A stretch of 64,000 nucleotides of DNA. Origin: Butyrivibrio fibrisolvens. GTDB lineage: Bacteria > Bacillota > Clostridia > Lachnospirales > Lachnospiraceae. The notes beneath the pieces were generated by a model. That model worked only from the letters and a program-made list of their open reading frames with translations, was not told where the DNA came from and made no database searches. Location of the stretch: positions 2,914,001-2,978,000 of the forward strand of contig NZ_CP065800.1 of assembly GCF_023206215.1 (NCBI RefSeq). Direction: 5' to 3'. This document shows, in pieces, positions 27,481-36,537 of this stretch (its first letter is position 1; each line of letters begins with the position of its first letter). Made by a program: the position numbers and the translations under genes.

Positions 27481-28119
27481 TTACGCTTCTATAGAATCAT
27501 TAATTCTATCTATCCACTTAACATCATCTGATTCCAAGCACTGTACAAGTTTGCTGAAATTGCTTGAGCCGTCAACATGATCGTCTGTAGGCAACTTGCC
27601 GATTCTTTCTTTCATATAAGTATAATTATCACTATCAATGCTCTTCATTACCTGATCAATCTGATCAGCCCTACCTTTGTAACCTTTAACACCTGTATAT
27701 TTCTCTATAAGCGGTGCATTGACAGCCTTCGCAGGTCTTTTGATAAACTCATCAGTCCAGTGTTTAGATATAATCTGCATAGTGCATGGATTACCAAATA
27801 TGATCACTTCTTCAGCAGCGTTATCGACACCATGGAAATCATTTATCTTTCGCTTAATATCTTCATATTGTTCATATGGTTTCTTTTCTGTATCACAGAA
27901 TATAAGAACAATTTCATAAGCTCCATTTTGGTACCTATCCTGATACCGAGCAGGAATATTACCATTTCCCGCCGCATTAACAAGGGCTATTTCATAAACA
28001 TCATTCCATACCTGTAAATTGTTCAAATGTTCCAGATACTTATATTCCTCATTACCTTCACAGATAATGCAGATTTTATGCTTGTCCGATATATCAGGAA
28101 GTCTATTCGCCATCTGCAA
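27481..28119 (-). CDS. RloB-like / TOPRIM-like protein, partner of the ATPase
   Basis: In this 212-residue protein, the first strand-loop HKICIICEGNEEYKYLEHL (a conserved acid after a hydrophobic strand) and the later IVLIFCDTEKKPYEQY (Asp on a strand end) fit a TOPRIM-type or RloB-type nuclease domain; the rest is a charged helical tail. It overlaps the 3' end of the AAA-ATPase gene by 17 bp, so the two are produced together. RloA/RloB and AbiL pairs have this order and are found near restriction or defence loci. Function in defence is inferred. Confidence 0.6.
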   Translation of the reverse strand: MQMANRLPDISDKHKICIICEGNEEYKYLEHLNNLQVWNDVYEIALVNAAGNGNIPARYQDRYQNGAYEIVLIFCDTEKKPYEQYEDIKRKINDFHGVDNAAEEVIIFGNPCTMQIISKHWTDEFIKRPAKAVNAPLIEKYTGVKGYKGRADQIDQVMKSIDSDNYTYMKERIGKLPTDDHVDGSSNFSKLVQCLESDDVKWIDRINDSIEA

Positions 28120-29380
28120 CTGCTCCCTTCACAATTCCCTTTATACTTAACAGGGAATTTATCAGCTCAGGATCAGGCAGCGCCGCAAAAGCTCCTTTTC
28201 GATACTTTTCTATTATGTCAGATGTATCTCTCACACCATTTTCTGCGGTAAAGTCAGACAGTGAATAAACGTAAACGCCCTTTTCATCCTTATCTACAAA
28301 CCAGATCTGTTCCTTTCTGAAAAGGCGTTTGCAATCCATAAGGTTAATATCGTGTACTGTGAAGATCATCTGTGCATCAGTATTGAGCTCATTATTGAAC
28401 ATAGCAACTGTGGCTCTGGTAAGTTTAAAATGAATACTGCTATCAAGCTCATCTACTACCAAGATTCGACCCTGTTCAAGCGCTTCAATAACATAACTTG
28501 CCATAGCCGCTATCTTTTTAGTTCCTGTAGAATCAAATAGCATACTTGGAACCTGAACGCCCTTATATGTAGAAACCAGCCTGATCTGATCCATTACACT
28601 ATCAGGAACATCAAGTACTTTTTCTTCAGGCTTTTCATCAGCGCCACCAGACGAAAGCTTTACATTTCCCATTTCCACATATTCAAAATTGTCCATGTAA
28701 AGATCTGCATTTTTAATAAAATCAACAACTTTCTGCTGTAGCTGATTCTTGTTTTTCATAAGGTCAATGGTATGCTCCATAGGGATGTTATTCATATTGA
28801 TAACATCTATCTTTTCAGCAAAACCAACCAGAACTTCCTTCATCTCATTGAGTGCCTTAAATTTAGTAGAATCAATAAGGTGAAAAATAACATTATTCTT
28901 TGCAACAACAGGCATCATTGTCAAAAGCTCTGTATCTATGCACTCATATTCTTCATTGAGAGTATCGCGTTTTAGCCAGCACACTTCTTTTTCGTTATTA
29001 TACTGATCTTTCAACACCTCTATAAATGATTCAAAGACGTAAGCCTCTTTCTTGACATCGTACTTGAAATCATACGAGAACTTTCTTCCACCTGATAAAA
29101 AAGTGACCCCAAGCTCACAGATATCGTTGTCTGTAAAAATATTTGACATCAGGCCATTTTTCTTATTCAGTAAAACGCTTTTTATAGCTTTAATACACCT
29201 TATAAGGCAGGTTTTTCCTGCATTATTAGGGCCATAGATTCCAGCTGTCTTAAGGACATTAAAGTTATTTTCTTTATGTACATTTGAGGCAAATTTTTTA
29301 TTACGCATATCAGCTTTCATTGAGAAAGCAATCTGTTCATCAAATGCGAAGCAGTTTTTTGCCCTAATCTCTATAATCAT
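28103..29380 (-). CDS. AAA ATPase (RloA/AbiLi-like, SMC/OLD-type)
   Basis: This 425-residue ATPase has Walker A in GIYGPNNAGKTCLIRCI near residue 50, a Walker B/signature region RILVVDELDSSIHFKL and the switch-like MIFTVHDINLMDC near residue 345. It opens with MIIEIRAKNCFAFDEQIAFS, the usual start of AAA_15-type proteins. The gene overlaps the RloB-like partner. Such ATPase-nuclease pairs (RloAB, AbiL, PARIS) cut nucleic acid or trigger dormancy after phage infection, but this pair is not matched to one named system. Confidence 0.8.
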   Translation of the reverse strand: MIIEIRAKNCFAFDEQIAFSMKADMRNKKFASNVHKENNFNVLKTAGIYGPNNAGKTCLIRCIKAIKSVLLNKKNGLMSNIFTDNDICELGVTFLSGGRKFSYDFKYDVKKEAYVFESFIEVLKDQYNNEKEVCWLKRDTLNEEYECIDTELLTMMPVVAKNNVIFHLIDSTKFKALNEMKEVLVGFAEKIDVINMNNIPMEHTIDLMKNKNQLQQKVVDFIKNADLYMDNFEYVEMGNVKLSSGGADEKPEEKVLDVPDSVMDQIRLVSTYKGVQVPSMLFDSTGTKKIAAMASYVIEALEQGRILVVDELDSSIHFKLTRATVAMFNNELNTDAQMIFTVHDINLMDCKRLFRKEQIWFVDKDEKGVYVYSLSDFTAENGVRDTSDIIEKYRKGAFAALPDPELINSLLSIKGIVKGAVADGE

Positions 29381-29500
29381 AGCCGTTCCTCCGTTAAGGA
29401 TTTTTACTATTGTTCACTATGATTATAACATTATCATATTTTTCATGCAATTATTTTACATAAATAATATATAGACATTTCATAAATCAGTTTTACTGCG

Positions 29501-31090
29501 TTATAATTCTATAATCTGATCAAATCCTGTATCATCACTATCAATATGTGATATCTTAATGACTATTTTATCAGGATCACTCAACAGCTCTTTTTCCAAA
29601 TCCTTAAGCAGTACCTTGGTTTCAACGTCCAGCCCGGCATCGATCTCATCCAGAATAACCAGCGATACATCGGATTCCATCATGCACTTCATCATAAAGA
29701 GTTTCTTCTTTTCACCTCCGGAAAGGGTTGCTCCGTTTTCTTCTATAACATCAATCTCAGGATTCAGATTCAGCTTCTTACGCATTGCCTCTATTTCATC
29801 TTCACTGCAATCTGAATGAGTTACATATCTAAGATAATCTTCGACGCATTCATTAAGTATAAGTTCATCCTGCGAAACGTAGCATATTTCTTTATAAAAA
29901 GAGCATGAATCATACTCAGAAACTGGTGTATCATTGATGGATACCTGCCCGTTTGACGGCTTATATAAGCCTAGGATCATCTTAAGTATTGAACTTTTGC
30001 CGCTTCCATTTTCACCACGGATCAGGACATTATCGCCCTTATTTATATCAAAAGAAATATTGTTCATGATCTTCCTGTCATCGATTTCGAGCGTTACGTT
30101 TTCAAATCTGATATTCTCGATATCACTTATCTCTTTTCCGGAAATAATGGGAATATCCATAAGCTTTACAACATTGTCAAAGGCAGGAATATTCTTGATG
30201 ATCACCTGGATCTGGCGCTGAACTCGCCCGCTGACAGCAAGAATAGTATTTGTTATAAAAAGGACTGTTACAAGCTTTCCTCCGCTTACATTCGATGTCA
30301 AAAGCAGCATACCGGCAACTATAATGTATATAAGGTCAGTAAAGCTTTTTTCTATTGTCTCAAAGAACGCAGATTTTCCTTCGGCTTTCTCAGAGAGTTT
30401 CATAAAACTATCATGTATTTTTTTATTCTTAGTCAGATAATAATCTTCTAAACCGTTTGTACGAGTAGCTTCAACCATATCCACCGTCTCGTATACCTGC
30501 GCAGTATCTTGTTCATGCGCTTTGTCACAAAGCTCATAATTACCTAATATGCCACGGCCTGTTATAAATGATGTTCCGAGTGTAAATGCAATCCCTAAGA
30601 CTAACGTTATGCCTGCAGGAATGCTATACCAAAAGGCAATTATCAAAAAAGCTATAACCGTAAGCGTATTAACAAAGCCCCCGACAGAATATATCACTGC
30701 AATCGCAAACGCAGTATATGTCTGTCCTGACAGGACATATTTAAATTTGTCCTTGGACTTCTGGACATGCTCCATGTACTCGCTTCCCCAAAGTACTTTG
30801 TATATCTTACGTCTCATGTTCCATAAAAGATCATTGCCTATACGGATATACAGCCTGGTATTTAACCCTGATAAAAGAGATAAAAGAAAATAGCCGATAA
30901 TGAACAGCAGCACAGCTATCACAAAGGTATACACCGCTTTATCCGTTTCCAGCATATCGATCATGGCATTTATACCAAGCGGTATTGCCATCTCAACTGC
31001 GATCAATGCCATCATTACTACAAAGGCACCAAATAGTAATCGCTTATTTGATGCAAACATCATTTTTACAATTTTAAAATAGCTTTTCAT
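29501..31090 (-). CDS. ABC transporter, fused permease and ATP-binding domains
   Basis: This 529-residue half-transporter has six predicted membrane helices in the first about 290 residues, then a nucleotide-binding domain with Walker A IRGENGSGKSSILKMIL, Q-loop YVSQDELILN, signature LSGGEKKKLF and Walker B SLVILDEIDAGL. It is probably a homodimeric exporter of the MsbA/LmrA style; the substrate is unknown, and no peptide or precursor gene is next to it. An ABC-F gene follows upstream on the same strand, so drug or peptide defence is possible. Confidence 0.9.
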   Translation of the reverse strand: MKSYFKIVKMMFASNKRLLFGAFVVMMALIAVEMAIPLGINAMIDMLETDKAVYTFVIAVLLFIIGYFLLSLLSGLNTRLYIRIGNDLLWNMRRKIYKVLWGSEYMEHVQKSKDKFKYVLSGQTYTAFAIAVIYSVGGFVNTLTVIAFLIIAFWYSIPAGITLVLGIAFTLGTSFITGRGILGNYELCDKAHEQDTAQVYETVDMVEATRTNGLEDYYLTKNKKIHDSFMKLSEKAEGKSAFFETIEKSFTDLIYIIVAGMLLLTSNVSGGKLVTVLFITNTILAVSGRVQRQIQVIIKNIPAFDNVVKLMDIPIISGKEISDIENIRFENVTLEIDDRKIMNNISFDINKGDNVLIRGENGSGKSSILKMILGLYKPSNGQVSINDTPVSEYDSCSFYKEICYVSQDELILNECVEDYLRYVTHSDCSEDEIEAMRKKLNLNPEIDVIEENGATLSGGEKKKLFMMKCMMESDVSLVILDEIDAGLDVETKVLLKDLEKELLSDPDKIVIKISHIDSDDTGFDQIIEL

Positions 31091-31149
31091 AAGTCCCGAA
31101 TCCCCCTTTACTACTGCGGTCAGACTCTAAATCTACCATTCAAAATTGT

Positions 31150-31240
31150 AAAAAACAAGGCTTTAAATGCTGTATTTATCTATGGTATAATATATATAGA
31201 AAGAGTAATGGCGCCACGTTAAGTGACGCCACTTTTTATT
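31150..31240 (+). promoter_or_regulatory. Promoter-like boxes followed by a hairpin with T-run
   Basis: On the plus strand TATAAT near 31186-31191 is followed about 20 bp later by the stem GGCGCCAC/GTGACGCC (about 31211-31231) and TTTTT. This could be a very short plus-strand transcript or simply the ABC-F terminator read in the other direction; the -35 box is poor. Confidence 0.35.
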
Positions 31241-32693
31241 CCTGTCTAATCTTCCCGTCCCCAATATACATCCGCTCTGTAGCAATCCTGTCCACAAACA
31301 CCTTATCATGCGAAGTAAATACAAGTGTCCCCTCATATTCGATCAGCATTTTCTCCAAAGCCTCTACAGATGGTATATCCAGATAATTCGTCGGCTCATC
31401 CAGTATCAGCAAATTCACATTCGATACAAAGAGCATGGCAAAAGACAGCTTCATCCGCTCACCACCCGAAAGCTCTGATGCCTTTTTGTTCATATCTCTT
31501 TCTGATAGCAAAAGACGTGCCAGTACAATCCTTGAAAGACTCTCGCTCTGGATACTGACTCTGCGCACATTTTCAAGAACGGTTCGATCAAGGTCGATCT
31601 GGGACATGTTCTGCTTGGCATATCCTATTTTGGCTCCTGGGACTACGTATACTTTTTCTCTATTATTTATTAGTTCCAGTAAAGTAGTCTTGCCGGCTCC
31701 GTTACCGCCCAGTAGCGCAACCTTACTTCCATTCTTGATCATAAAATCTGCATCGTCGAATATAACGTGGTCATCATAGGCAAAAGAAATATGTTCTCCA
31801 CGGATCACTATGGGATTTCTTGGCGGATTGGTCAGTCTGAAATCAGGTCTTACTGTAAGTTCTTCTTTGGGCTTTTCTTTAATCTCCATATGTTCAAGGC
31901 GTTTTAGGACATTTGTGGCACTTCTTTCTATTCCACGGGCTTTGTCCTCAGGTTTTCTATTTCCAATGAACGCTCTAACCTTTGCTTCACTTGCTGACAT
32001 GTTCTTTGGCTTTTTATCTACAGTTTTGGCCTTAGCTTTTTTCTCAACGTAAACGCTTTGAAGCCTCTTTTTTTCAGCCTGATAGTTCTCATATTCGGCC
32101 TGCTGAGTCTTTCGCTGTTCTTCTTTTTGAACAACATATTCATCATAATTTCCGCTATAGTTCTGAAGTTTGCCAAAAGAAATCTCTACAATCCTGTCAC
32201 ATATTTCATTAAGAACGGACCTGTCATGGCTGATCACGACCAGTGTTTCTATTTCATTCAGTCTTTTTTTGAGCATTTCCACACCGTTATAATCCAGATT
32301 TGATGTGGGTTCGTCGAGAAATGCCACTGCATGTGGACTTGAAAAGAGCTGTGCAAGTCTTATCCTGGTATCTTCTCCGCCGCTAACATTTTCCTGCCAG
32401 ATGTGGTCTGCAACTCCCATCTTGCCGGCTTCTGCATAGTCAGTTTCAAAGTATTCACTGTTTGAGCCAAACTGTTCGAAAAAAAACGGAATACAATTGC
32501 TCGAAACTGTTCCTTTGGTTGGTTCCAGCTCCCCTGCCAAAATTTTGAGAAGCGTGCTCTTGCCTGCGCCATTCATCCCAACAAGTCCAACTTTCTCGCC
32601 CTCATACAGATAGAACCTGTCGAAATCCAGTACGGTCTGTTCTCCATAGGAATGGACTATATTCTCTGCTTTTATCAATAAATGTCTCGCCAT
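31236..32693 (-). CDS. ABC-F family ribosome-protection-like ATPase
   Basis: This 485-residue soluble protein has two ABC domains and no membrane segment. Walker A motifs are VGMNGAGKSTLLKILAG and LGGNGAGKTTLLELI; signatures are VSGGEDTRIRL and LSGGERMKLSF. The charged helical linker (about 190-285) is the ribosome-contacting arm of ABC-F proteins. It resembles antibiotic-resistance (Lsa/Vml/Msr-type) members more than the EttA/Uup housekeeping kinds, but the drug class cannot be told. GGGAG precedes the ATG. The leader has a short frame and an intrinsic terminator, as in regulated members. Confidence 0.85.
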   Translation of the reverse strand: MARHLLIKAENIVHSYGEQTVLDFDRFYLYEGEKVGLVGMNGAGKSTLLKILAGELEPTKGTVSSNCIPFFFEQFGSNSEYFETDYAEAGKMGVADHIWQENVSGGEDTRIRLAQLFSSPHAVAFLDEPTSNLDYNGVEMLKKRLNEIETLVVISHDRSVLNEICDRIVEISFGKLQNYSGNYDEYVVQKEEQRKTQQAEYENYQAEKKRLQSVYVEKKAKAKTVDKKPKNMSASEAKVRAFIGNRKPEDKARGIERSATNVLKRLEHMEIKEKPKEELTVRPDFRLTNPPRNPIVIRGEHISFAYDDHVIFDDADFMIKNGSKVALLGGNGAGKTTLLELINNREKVYVVPGAKIGYAKQNMSQIDLDRTVLENVRRVSIQSESLSRIVLARLLLSERDMNKKASELSGGERMKLSFAMLFVSNVNLLILDEPTNYLDIPSVEALEKMLIEYEGTLVFTSHDKVFVDRIATERMYIGDGKIRQE

Positions 32694-32712
32694 ATAAGTC
32701 TCCCTTTTCAGC

Positions 32713-32748
32713 TAAAAAATAAGCCTATCCTGCGTACGCAAAATAGAC
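32713..32748 (-). terminator. Attenuator-type terminator in the ABC-F leader
   Basis: On the minus strand the stem GTCTATTTTGCG/CGCAGGATAGGC (32737-32748 with 32723-32734; one wobble pair, TT/GG internal loop) is followed by TTATTTTTTA, about 20 nt before the ABC-F start. The 3' arm (AGGCTT) can alternatively pair with AAGCCT near 32781 inside the leader frame, allowing an antiterminator. Confidence 0.65.
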
Positions 32749-32762
32749 TCACACAAAAAGAC

Positions 32763-32816
32763 CTATATATAAATAAAGGCTTCGAATGCATGATAATCCA
32801 ATTTAAGCGTACACAT
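32763..32816 (-). CDS. Possible 17-codon leader peptide of the ABC-F gene
   Basis: The frame MCTLKLDYHAFEAFIYI starts at ATG 32814-32816 with GGCGG 4 nt upstream and ends just before the terminator. Drug-stalled ribosomes on such leaders prevent termination in known ABC-F resistance genes. A second overlapping frame (TTG start, about 45 codons) is also open, so the exact peptide is unsure. The rest of the 32694-33075 gap, upstream of about 32860, shows no feature except the divergent promoter region. Confidence 0.35.
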   Translation of the reverse strand: MCTLKLDYHAFEAFIYI

Positions 32817-33075
32817 AATACCGCCGCCATAAGCAGCAGTCCTATCAATATGTTCACCTAAATCAAATTATCTAATAATCATTCGTTCACCCTTGCGACA
32901 AAATCGCCCTTTCTTTTATTCAACTGCATGATATCACATATATAGATCAAATACAATCATATATCCTATAACGATAAGGCAGGATAAGTCAGGAGTCTAA
33001 AACATGCATGCAACAATCCGGCAATTATAATACAATTATTATTATAAAAGTATTTCATATAACCACAGGAGGTAA

Positions 33076-33783
33076 ATGTTGAAAACAATCATAAAAAACG
33101 AAATGAAAGTTGCATTCTTGCGTAAATTCTTCGCCCTTCTCGGATCACTTCTTTGGGTGGGATTTAGTGTATTTATGATCGTCTTAGACGTCAGGGATGG
33201 AGATATATCCGGCACAATAATAGAGGCCATTATACTTTTATTACTCGGCCTTTTATTTGTAAAACTGAGTAGTGAGTATATTTTATTCAATTTGATATGT
33301 GTTCCCATGCTGAGTCCTGAATATAGGAGCAAAGATCTTGGCAGGATGCTTAAAAATGAGACTTTTGCCCCCGTGTCATCCGGCTATTCCTTAGACAGCT
33401 CCGATAATAAGGTGGTAAAAGAGAGCCAGAACTGGATTGACATAGAAGGCTATCTTTATAATAAGGCTCTTATAGCCGCTGTAGCCAAAGATACGAAAGA
33501 GCCTAGAACCTTACTTATATCCTATATTGACGGCTGTACCGATATGCACACCTCAAAGAATCCTGAAAAAAGAGATCTCGCCTATGATTCACTCAGAAAG
33601 CTTGGTTTCAAGGATATTAGCGAATATCAGCTTGATCCCAAATTTGAAGACCTTGATGAGATGTTCTTTGATATCTTTGACCGCGCTGCTAATGAAAAAA
33701 TGTTCTATGAGCTTACTGCAGACGGTTTGAGCTTTTGGGATATGAGAAAGTTATGGGATGATGAAATTGGCAGAAATAAATAA
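33076..33783 (+). CDS. Membrane-anchored hypothetical protein
   Basis: This 235-residue protein has two membrane helices near the N-terminus (about 18-39 and 48-75) and a charged cytoplasmic C-terminal part of about 160 residues with SGYSLDSSDNKVVKESQNW and EPRTLLISYIDGCTDMHTS. I do not recognise the family. AGGAGG ends only 3 nt before ATG 33076 and 6 nt before TTG 33079, so the TTG may be the real start. It is divergent from the ABC-F gene and followed by a terminator. Confidence 0.7.
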   Translation: MLKTIIKNEMKVAFLRKFFALLGSLLWVGFSVFMIVLDVRDGDISGTIIEAIILLLLGLLFVKLSSEYILFNLICVPMLSPEYRSKDLGRMLKNETFAPVSSGYSLDSSDNKVVKESQNWIDIEGYLYNKALIAAVAKDTKEPRTLLISYIDGCTDMHTSKNPEKRDLAYDSLRKLGFKDISEYQLDPKFEDLDEMFFDIFDRAANEKMFYELTADGLSFWDMRKLWDDEIGRNK

Positions 33784-33835
33784 CATTAAAATTCTTTAAA
33801 AACACTGACATCTGCATATATATTTATTTATAGCA

Positions 33836-33869
33836 AAAACCGTTTACCATTTTATAGTAAACGGGTTTT
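33836..33869. terminator. Bidirectional terminator
   Basis: The stem AAAACCGTTTAC (33836-33847) pairs with GTAAACGG and GTTTT (33857-33869). It lies between convergent genes and has A-run and T-run on either side. Confidence 0.8.
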
Positions 33870-33897
33870 ATGCATTTATAAATACCAATTTTTCAAT

Positions 33898-34980
33898 TTA
33901 TTTTCCAGTATATCCGATCTCTTCTGCCCTTTCAGCAAGCATTTCGTCTATCTCATCCTGTGTATAAGTTAAGACGCCTGCATCGCTGAATGCCTGTTTG
34001 ATCTCACTGGAGTCTTCATAGTCGGCATCTGTTGAAATATCTTCAAAGTTGTCATCGAATATGTAGTAATGATAATATTTATCGCATGTCTTATAATCTG
34101 CATCAAAATAGTATTGTTCTACGCCGATGTGATCGACATCAAGTCCGTCAGTACAAACGTCTGCTTCATTAATTCCTGATGTATACAAATTGAAGTTATC
34201 CGCTAAACCAAGTGATACTCTACATCCATAATAAAAAACATATTCGCCGTCTCCATTTATGAAAGCATTCTCTGTATAATGAATATTTGCTGCACTGCTT
34301 CCTGATCCTTCAATAGTTCCATCAAAGCCAATTTCAAGTATATATCTATAGCCATATCCTTCATCATAGCAAAGAACAAGTTCTCCATCTATTTCTTTTA
34401 TTATCATGGCAAGTGAATCCATAGCACTAAATTGAACATCAACAAGTAATTCCGGAATACAATCATCTCCGCAGTCTATTTCCGTATAAGTAATCGTAGG
34501 ATTTCCATCTGCATTGTACCAACCAAGTTCCTTACAAGCTTCAATGATTTCATCCATAGAATAGAACTCGTCTTCTTCAAAAACCGGATCATTATACTCA
34601 GCATTGAAGAATAAGTCGCCATCTGATATCACATACTTAACTTTCGCTGTGCCATCTTCGAATTCTTTATATGCGGTTCTGCTATTAGCACCAATATCTG
34701 TATCATCCTCGCTAACATCAGCATCTTCGGTACTTTCAGTATTAGCATCTGACTCATCCTTGCCATCTTCACTATCTGAAGAATTGTCTGTAGAACCTGT
34801 GTTATTATCTTCTACCTTTTCATTTTCTTCATCATGTGATGATTCTTCCGAAGATACATCTTCTGCAACTTCATCTTTATCAAGATTGATATCTTCGCTA
34901 GTGCATCCTATAGCCGATGCAGCAATAATACCTGCCAGTCCTACTAGGCAGTATTTTTTAAGTAATGTAACTTTTTTCAT
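33898..34980 (-). CDS. Lipoprotein with acidic Ser/Asp/Glu spacer
   Basis: This 360-residue protein has a signal peptide ending in the lipobox ASAIGC, then a low-complexity acidic spacer rich in Ser, Asp, Glu and Asn (about residues 27-100), as in wall-spanning linkers. The C-terminal folded part (about 105-360) has many Tyr/Asp/Cys residues (TEIDCGDDCIPELLVDVQF). That part resembles uncharacterised surface lipoproteins of Clostridia; no enzymatic motif was recognised. It is probably anchored outside the membrane. Confidence 0.75.
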   Translation of the reverse strand: MKKVTLLKKYCLVGLAGIIAASAIGCTSEDINLDKDEVAEDVSSEESSHDEENEKVEDNNTGSTDNSSDSEDGKDESDANTESTEDADVSEDDTDIGANSRTAYKEFEDGTAKVKYVISDGDLFFNAEYNDPVFEEDEFYSMDEIIEACKELGWYNADGNPTITYTEIDCGDDCIPELLVDVQFSAMDSLAMIIKEIDGELVLCYDEGYGYRYILEIGFDGTIEGSGSSAANIHYTENAFINGDGEYVFYYGCRVSLGLADNFNLYTSGINEADVCTDGLDVDHIGVEQYYFDADYKTCDKYYHYYIFDDNFEDISTDADYEDSSEIKQAFSDAGVLTYTQDEIDEMLAERAEEIGYTGK

Positions 34981-35057
34981 AAATAGCTCCTTCTTTCCAT
35001 TTCCTGCTTATATTTATTATTTGGTCAGGTCTTTTTTATAGATATAACTGTTTATTA

Positions 35058-35249
35058 TCAGTTTTCATCATCACTATATATCTCATTTTCATCATCGTAA
35101 GGCCGTATTTTAAGTCCGGCTACAGATAACATTCCTTTATTGTAAAAATATTTTTTTAACTCTTCATAACCCGGACAGTCCTTATAAACTTTTAACCACC
35201 AAGAATAATTATCTATTATAATCTCAACCTTATATTCTGAAGTCCAATC
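35058..35249 (-). pseudogene. Broken tandem copy of the C-terminus of the 35252 gene
   Basis: About 63 codons (VYKDCPGYEELKKYFYNKGM, then GLKIRPYDDENEIYSDDEN, stop TGA at 35058-35060) are clearly homologous to the end of the intact gene at 35252 (VYKDCPGYDEVKRYFCNKGM). There is no start codon or ribosome site, and an in-frame TGA lies just upstream. It is a diverged remnant of a tandem duplication. Confidence 0.78.
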
Positions 35250-35251
35250 TC

Positions 35252-35785
35252 TTATTCATCATAAGGGCTAATTTTCATGCCATCTATAGTTAGCATTCCT
35301 TTATTGCAAAAATACCTTTTTACCTCATCGTATCCCGGACAGTCTTTATAAACATTTATCCAAAAAACATGATCATATAGTGTGATAACAATCTTACGAT
35401 TCTGTATATCCCTGGTTCTCTTTATCTTTACTTCCTTGATATCATTAAGGCTAAGAGAATGGTGATACTTAAACATTGATGTATATATTAGCCTGTCTTC
35501 AACTATTATTAGTTTTCTGTTTACCATGATCAAAAAGTCCCCAATTATCATACATATCCCCATGGTAATAAATGCTATAAGCATTACTACATCATCCATG
35601 TTAAATAGATCATTAGTTATCATGTAAATTCCAATAAATATTAAGAATCCCCCAAGAACCATCCCTATCATGCATGTCAAACAACAATAAGATACATTTA
35701 TAGGATTCTCCTTAGTCTTATTATTTCTGGTATTTTGGTTCATTACTATATTATTCTCATACATCTGATTATTATCCTTCTTCAT
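35252..35785 (-). CDS. Membrane protein with PH-like C-terminal region, hypothetical
   Basis: This 177-residue protein has two membrane helices (about 32-56 and 63-86), then a beta-rich C-terminal part (about 90-177) starting NRKLIIVEDRLIYTSMFKYH, in the style of bacterial PH-domain-like membrane proteins. The N-terminus is Asn/Gln-rich. No enzymatic motif was found. A truncated relative follows immediately downstream (35058-35249). Confidence 0.65.
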   Translation of the reverse strand: MKKDNNQMYENNIVMNQNTRNNKTKENPINVSYCCLTCMIGMVLGGFLIFIGIYMITNDLFNMDDVVMLIAFITMGICMIIGDFLIMVNRKLIIVEDRLIYTSMFKYHHSLSLNDIKEVKIKRTRDIQNRKIVITLYDHVFWINVYKDCPGYDEVKRYFCNKGMLTIDGMKISPYDE

Positions 35786-36015
35786 TTCACCTAAATTTAA
35801 AAACTTCTGCGATATACCGCTTAAACAGCATTGTACTACCTTGCACCTTATTTCTCTTCAAAATCCGACGAATTGCACAATTTTCAGGATGAGCGGCTTA
35901 AAATGCGTAAAAGCGAAGTCAGATGTGGATTAAATAGTCTATTTATAGTAAAATAAATAATATAGTTCTAATATCTTTTCAGTTCAAAAGTCATAAACAA
36001 AGGTGGAAAGTGCCG

Positions 36016-36405
36016 ATGGATAACAATCAGAAAAGAAGTCCACTTTACAAGAGCTTTGGATATGCATTTGAAGGAATCTTTAATACTATCAAAGATGAGC
36101 GTAACATCAAGATCCATCTGGTAGTTACTACTCTGGTCATTATATTCGGCTTTATTCTTAAGATAAGTCTTAGCGAATGGTTTGTATGCATCTTGCTTTT
36201 TGCAATAATCATTCCTCTTGAGCTTGTAAATACGGCGATTGAAGCTGTTGTCGATCTTGCAAGCAAGGATTATAACCCTCTTGCCAAGAAAGCAAAAGAT
36301 GCTGCAGCAGGTGCCGTTTTAGTAGCTGCTATACTGGCAGCTGTTATTGGCGGCATTATATTTTTTCCAAAACTATACCATTTTATATTTGATATATTCA
36401 TTTGA
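36016..36405 (+). CDS. dgkA: Diacylglycerol / undecaprenol kinase
   Basis: This 129-residue membrane protein has three helices and the DgkA signature IPLELVNTAIEAVVDLAS with the catalytic Glu, plus KDERNIKIHLV and NPLAKKAKDAAAGAVL. In Gram-positives the enzyme usually phosphorylates undecaprenol for cell-wall synthesis. An earlier GTG at 36010 is in frame, but the ATG at 36016 has AGGTGG at better spacing (9 nt). It is a single gene with a short A+T-rich gap after it. Confidence 0.9.
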   Translation: MDNNQKRSPLYKSFGYAFEGIFNTIKDERNIKIHLVVTTLVIIFGFILKISLSEWFVCILLFAIIIPLELVNTAIEAVVDLASKDYNPLAKKAKDAAAGAVLVAAILAAVIGGIIFFPKLYHFIFDIFI

Positions 36406-36537
36406 TATGTTTTTAGCACACTAATCAGATCATCTTAAAAAGATGTTTTGATAAATAAACTGAATTCGAAATACACTTATGATCCGTATTTCTGATTCCA
36501 AGTTACAAAAACACATGTATATAAGGAGGATTTCATC

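Noticed and set aside
35860..35905. Second copy of the 3802-3972 palindrome
   Set aside because: Only about 11 bp (CGACGAATTGC) plus loose similarity; no inverted partner arm was found.
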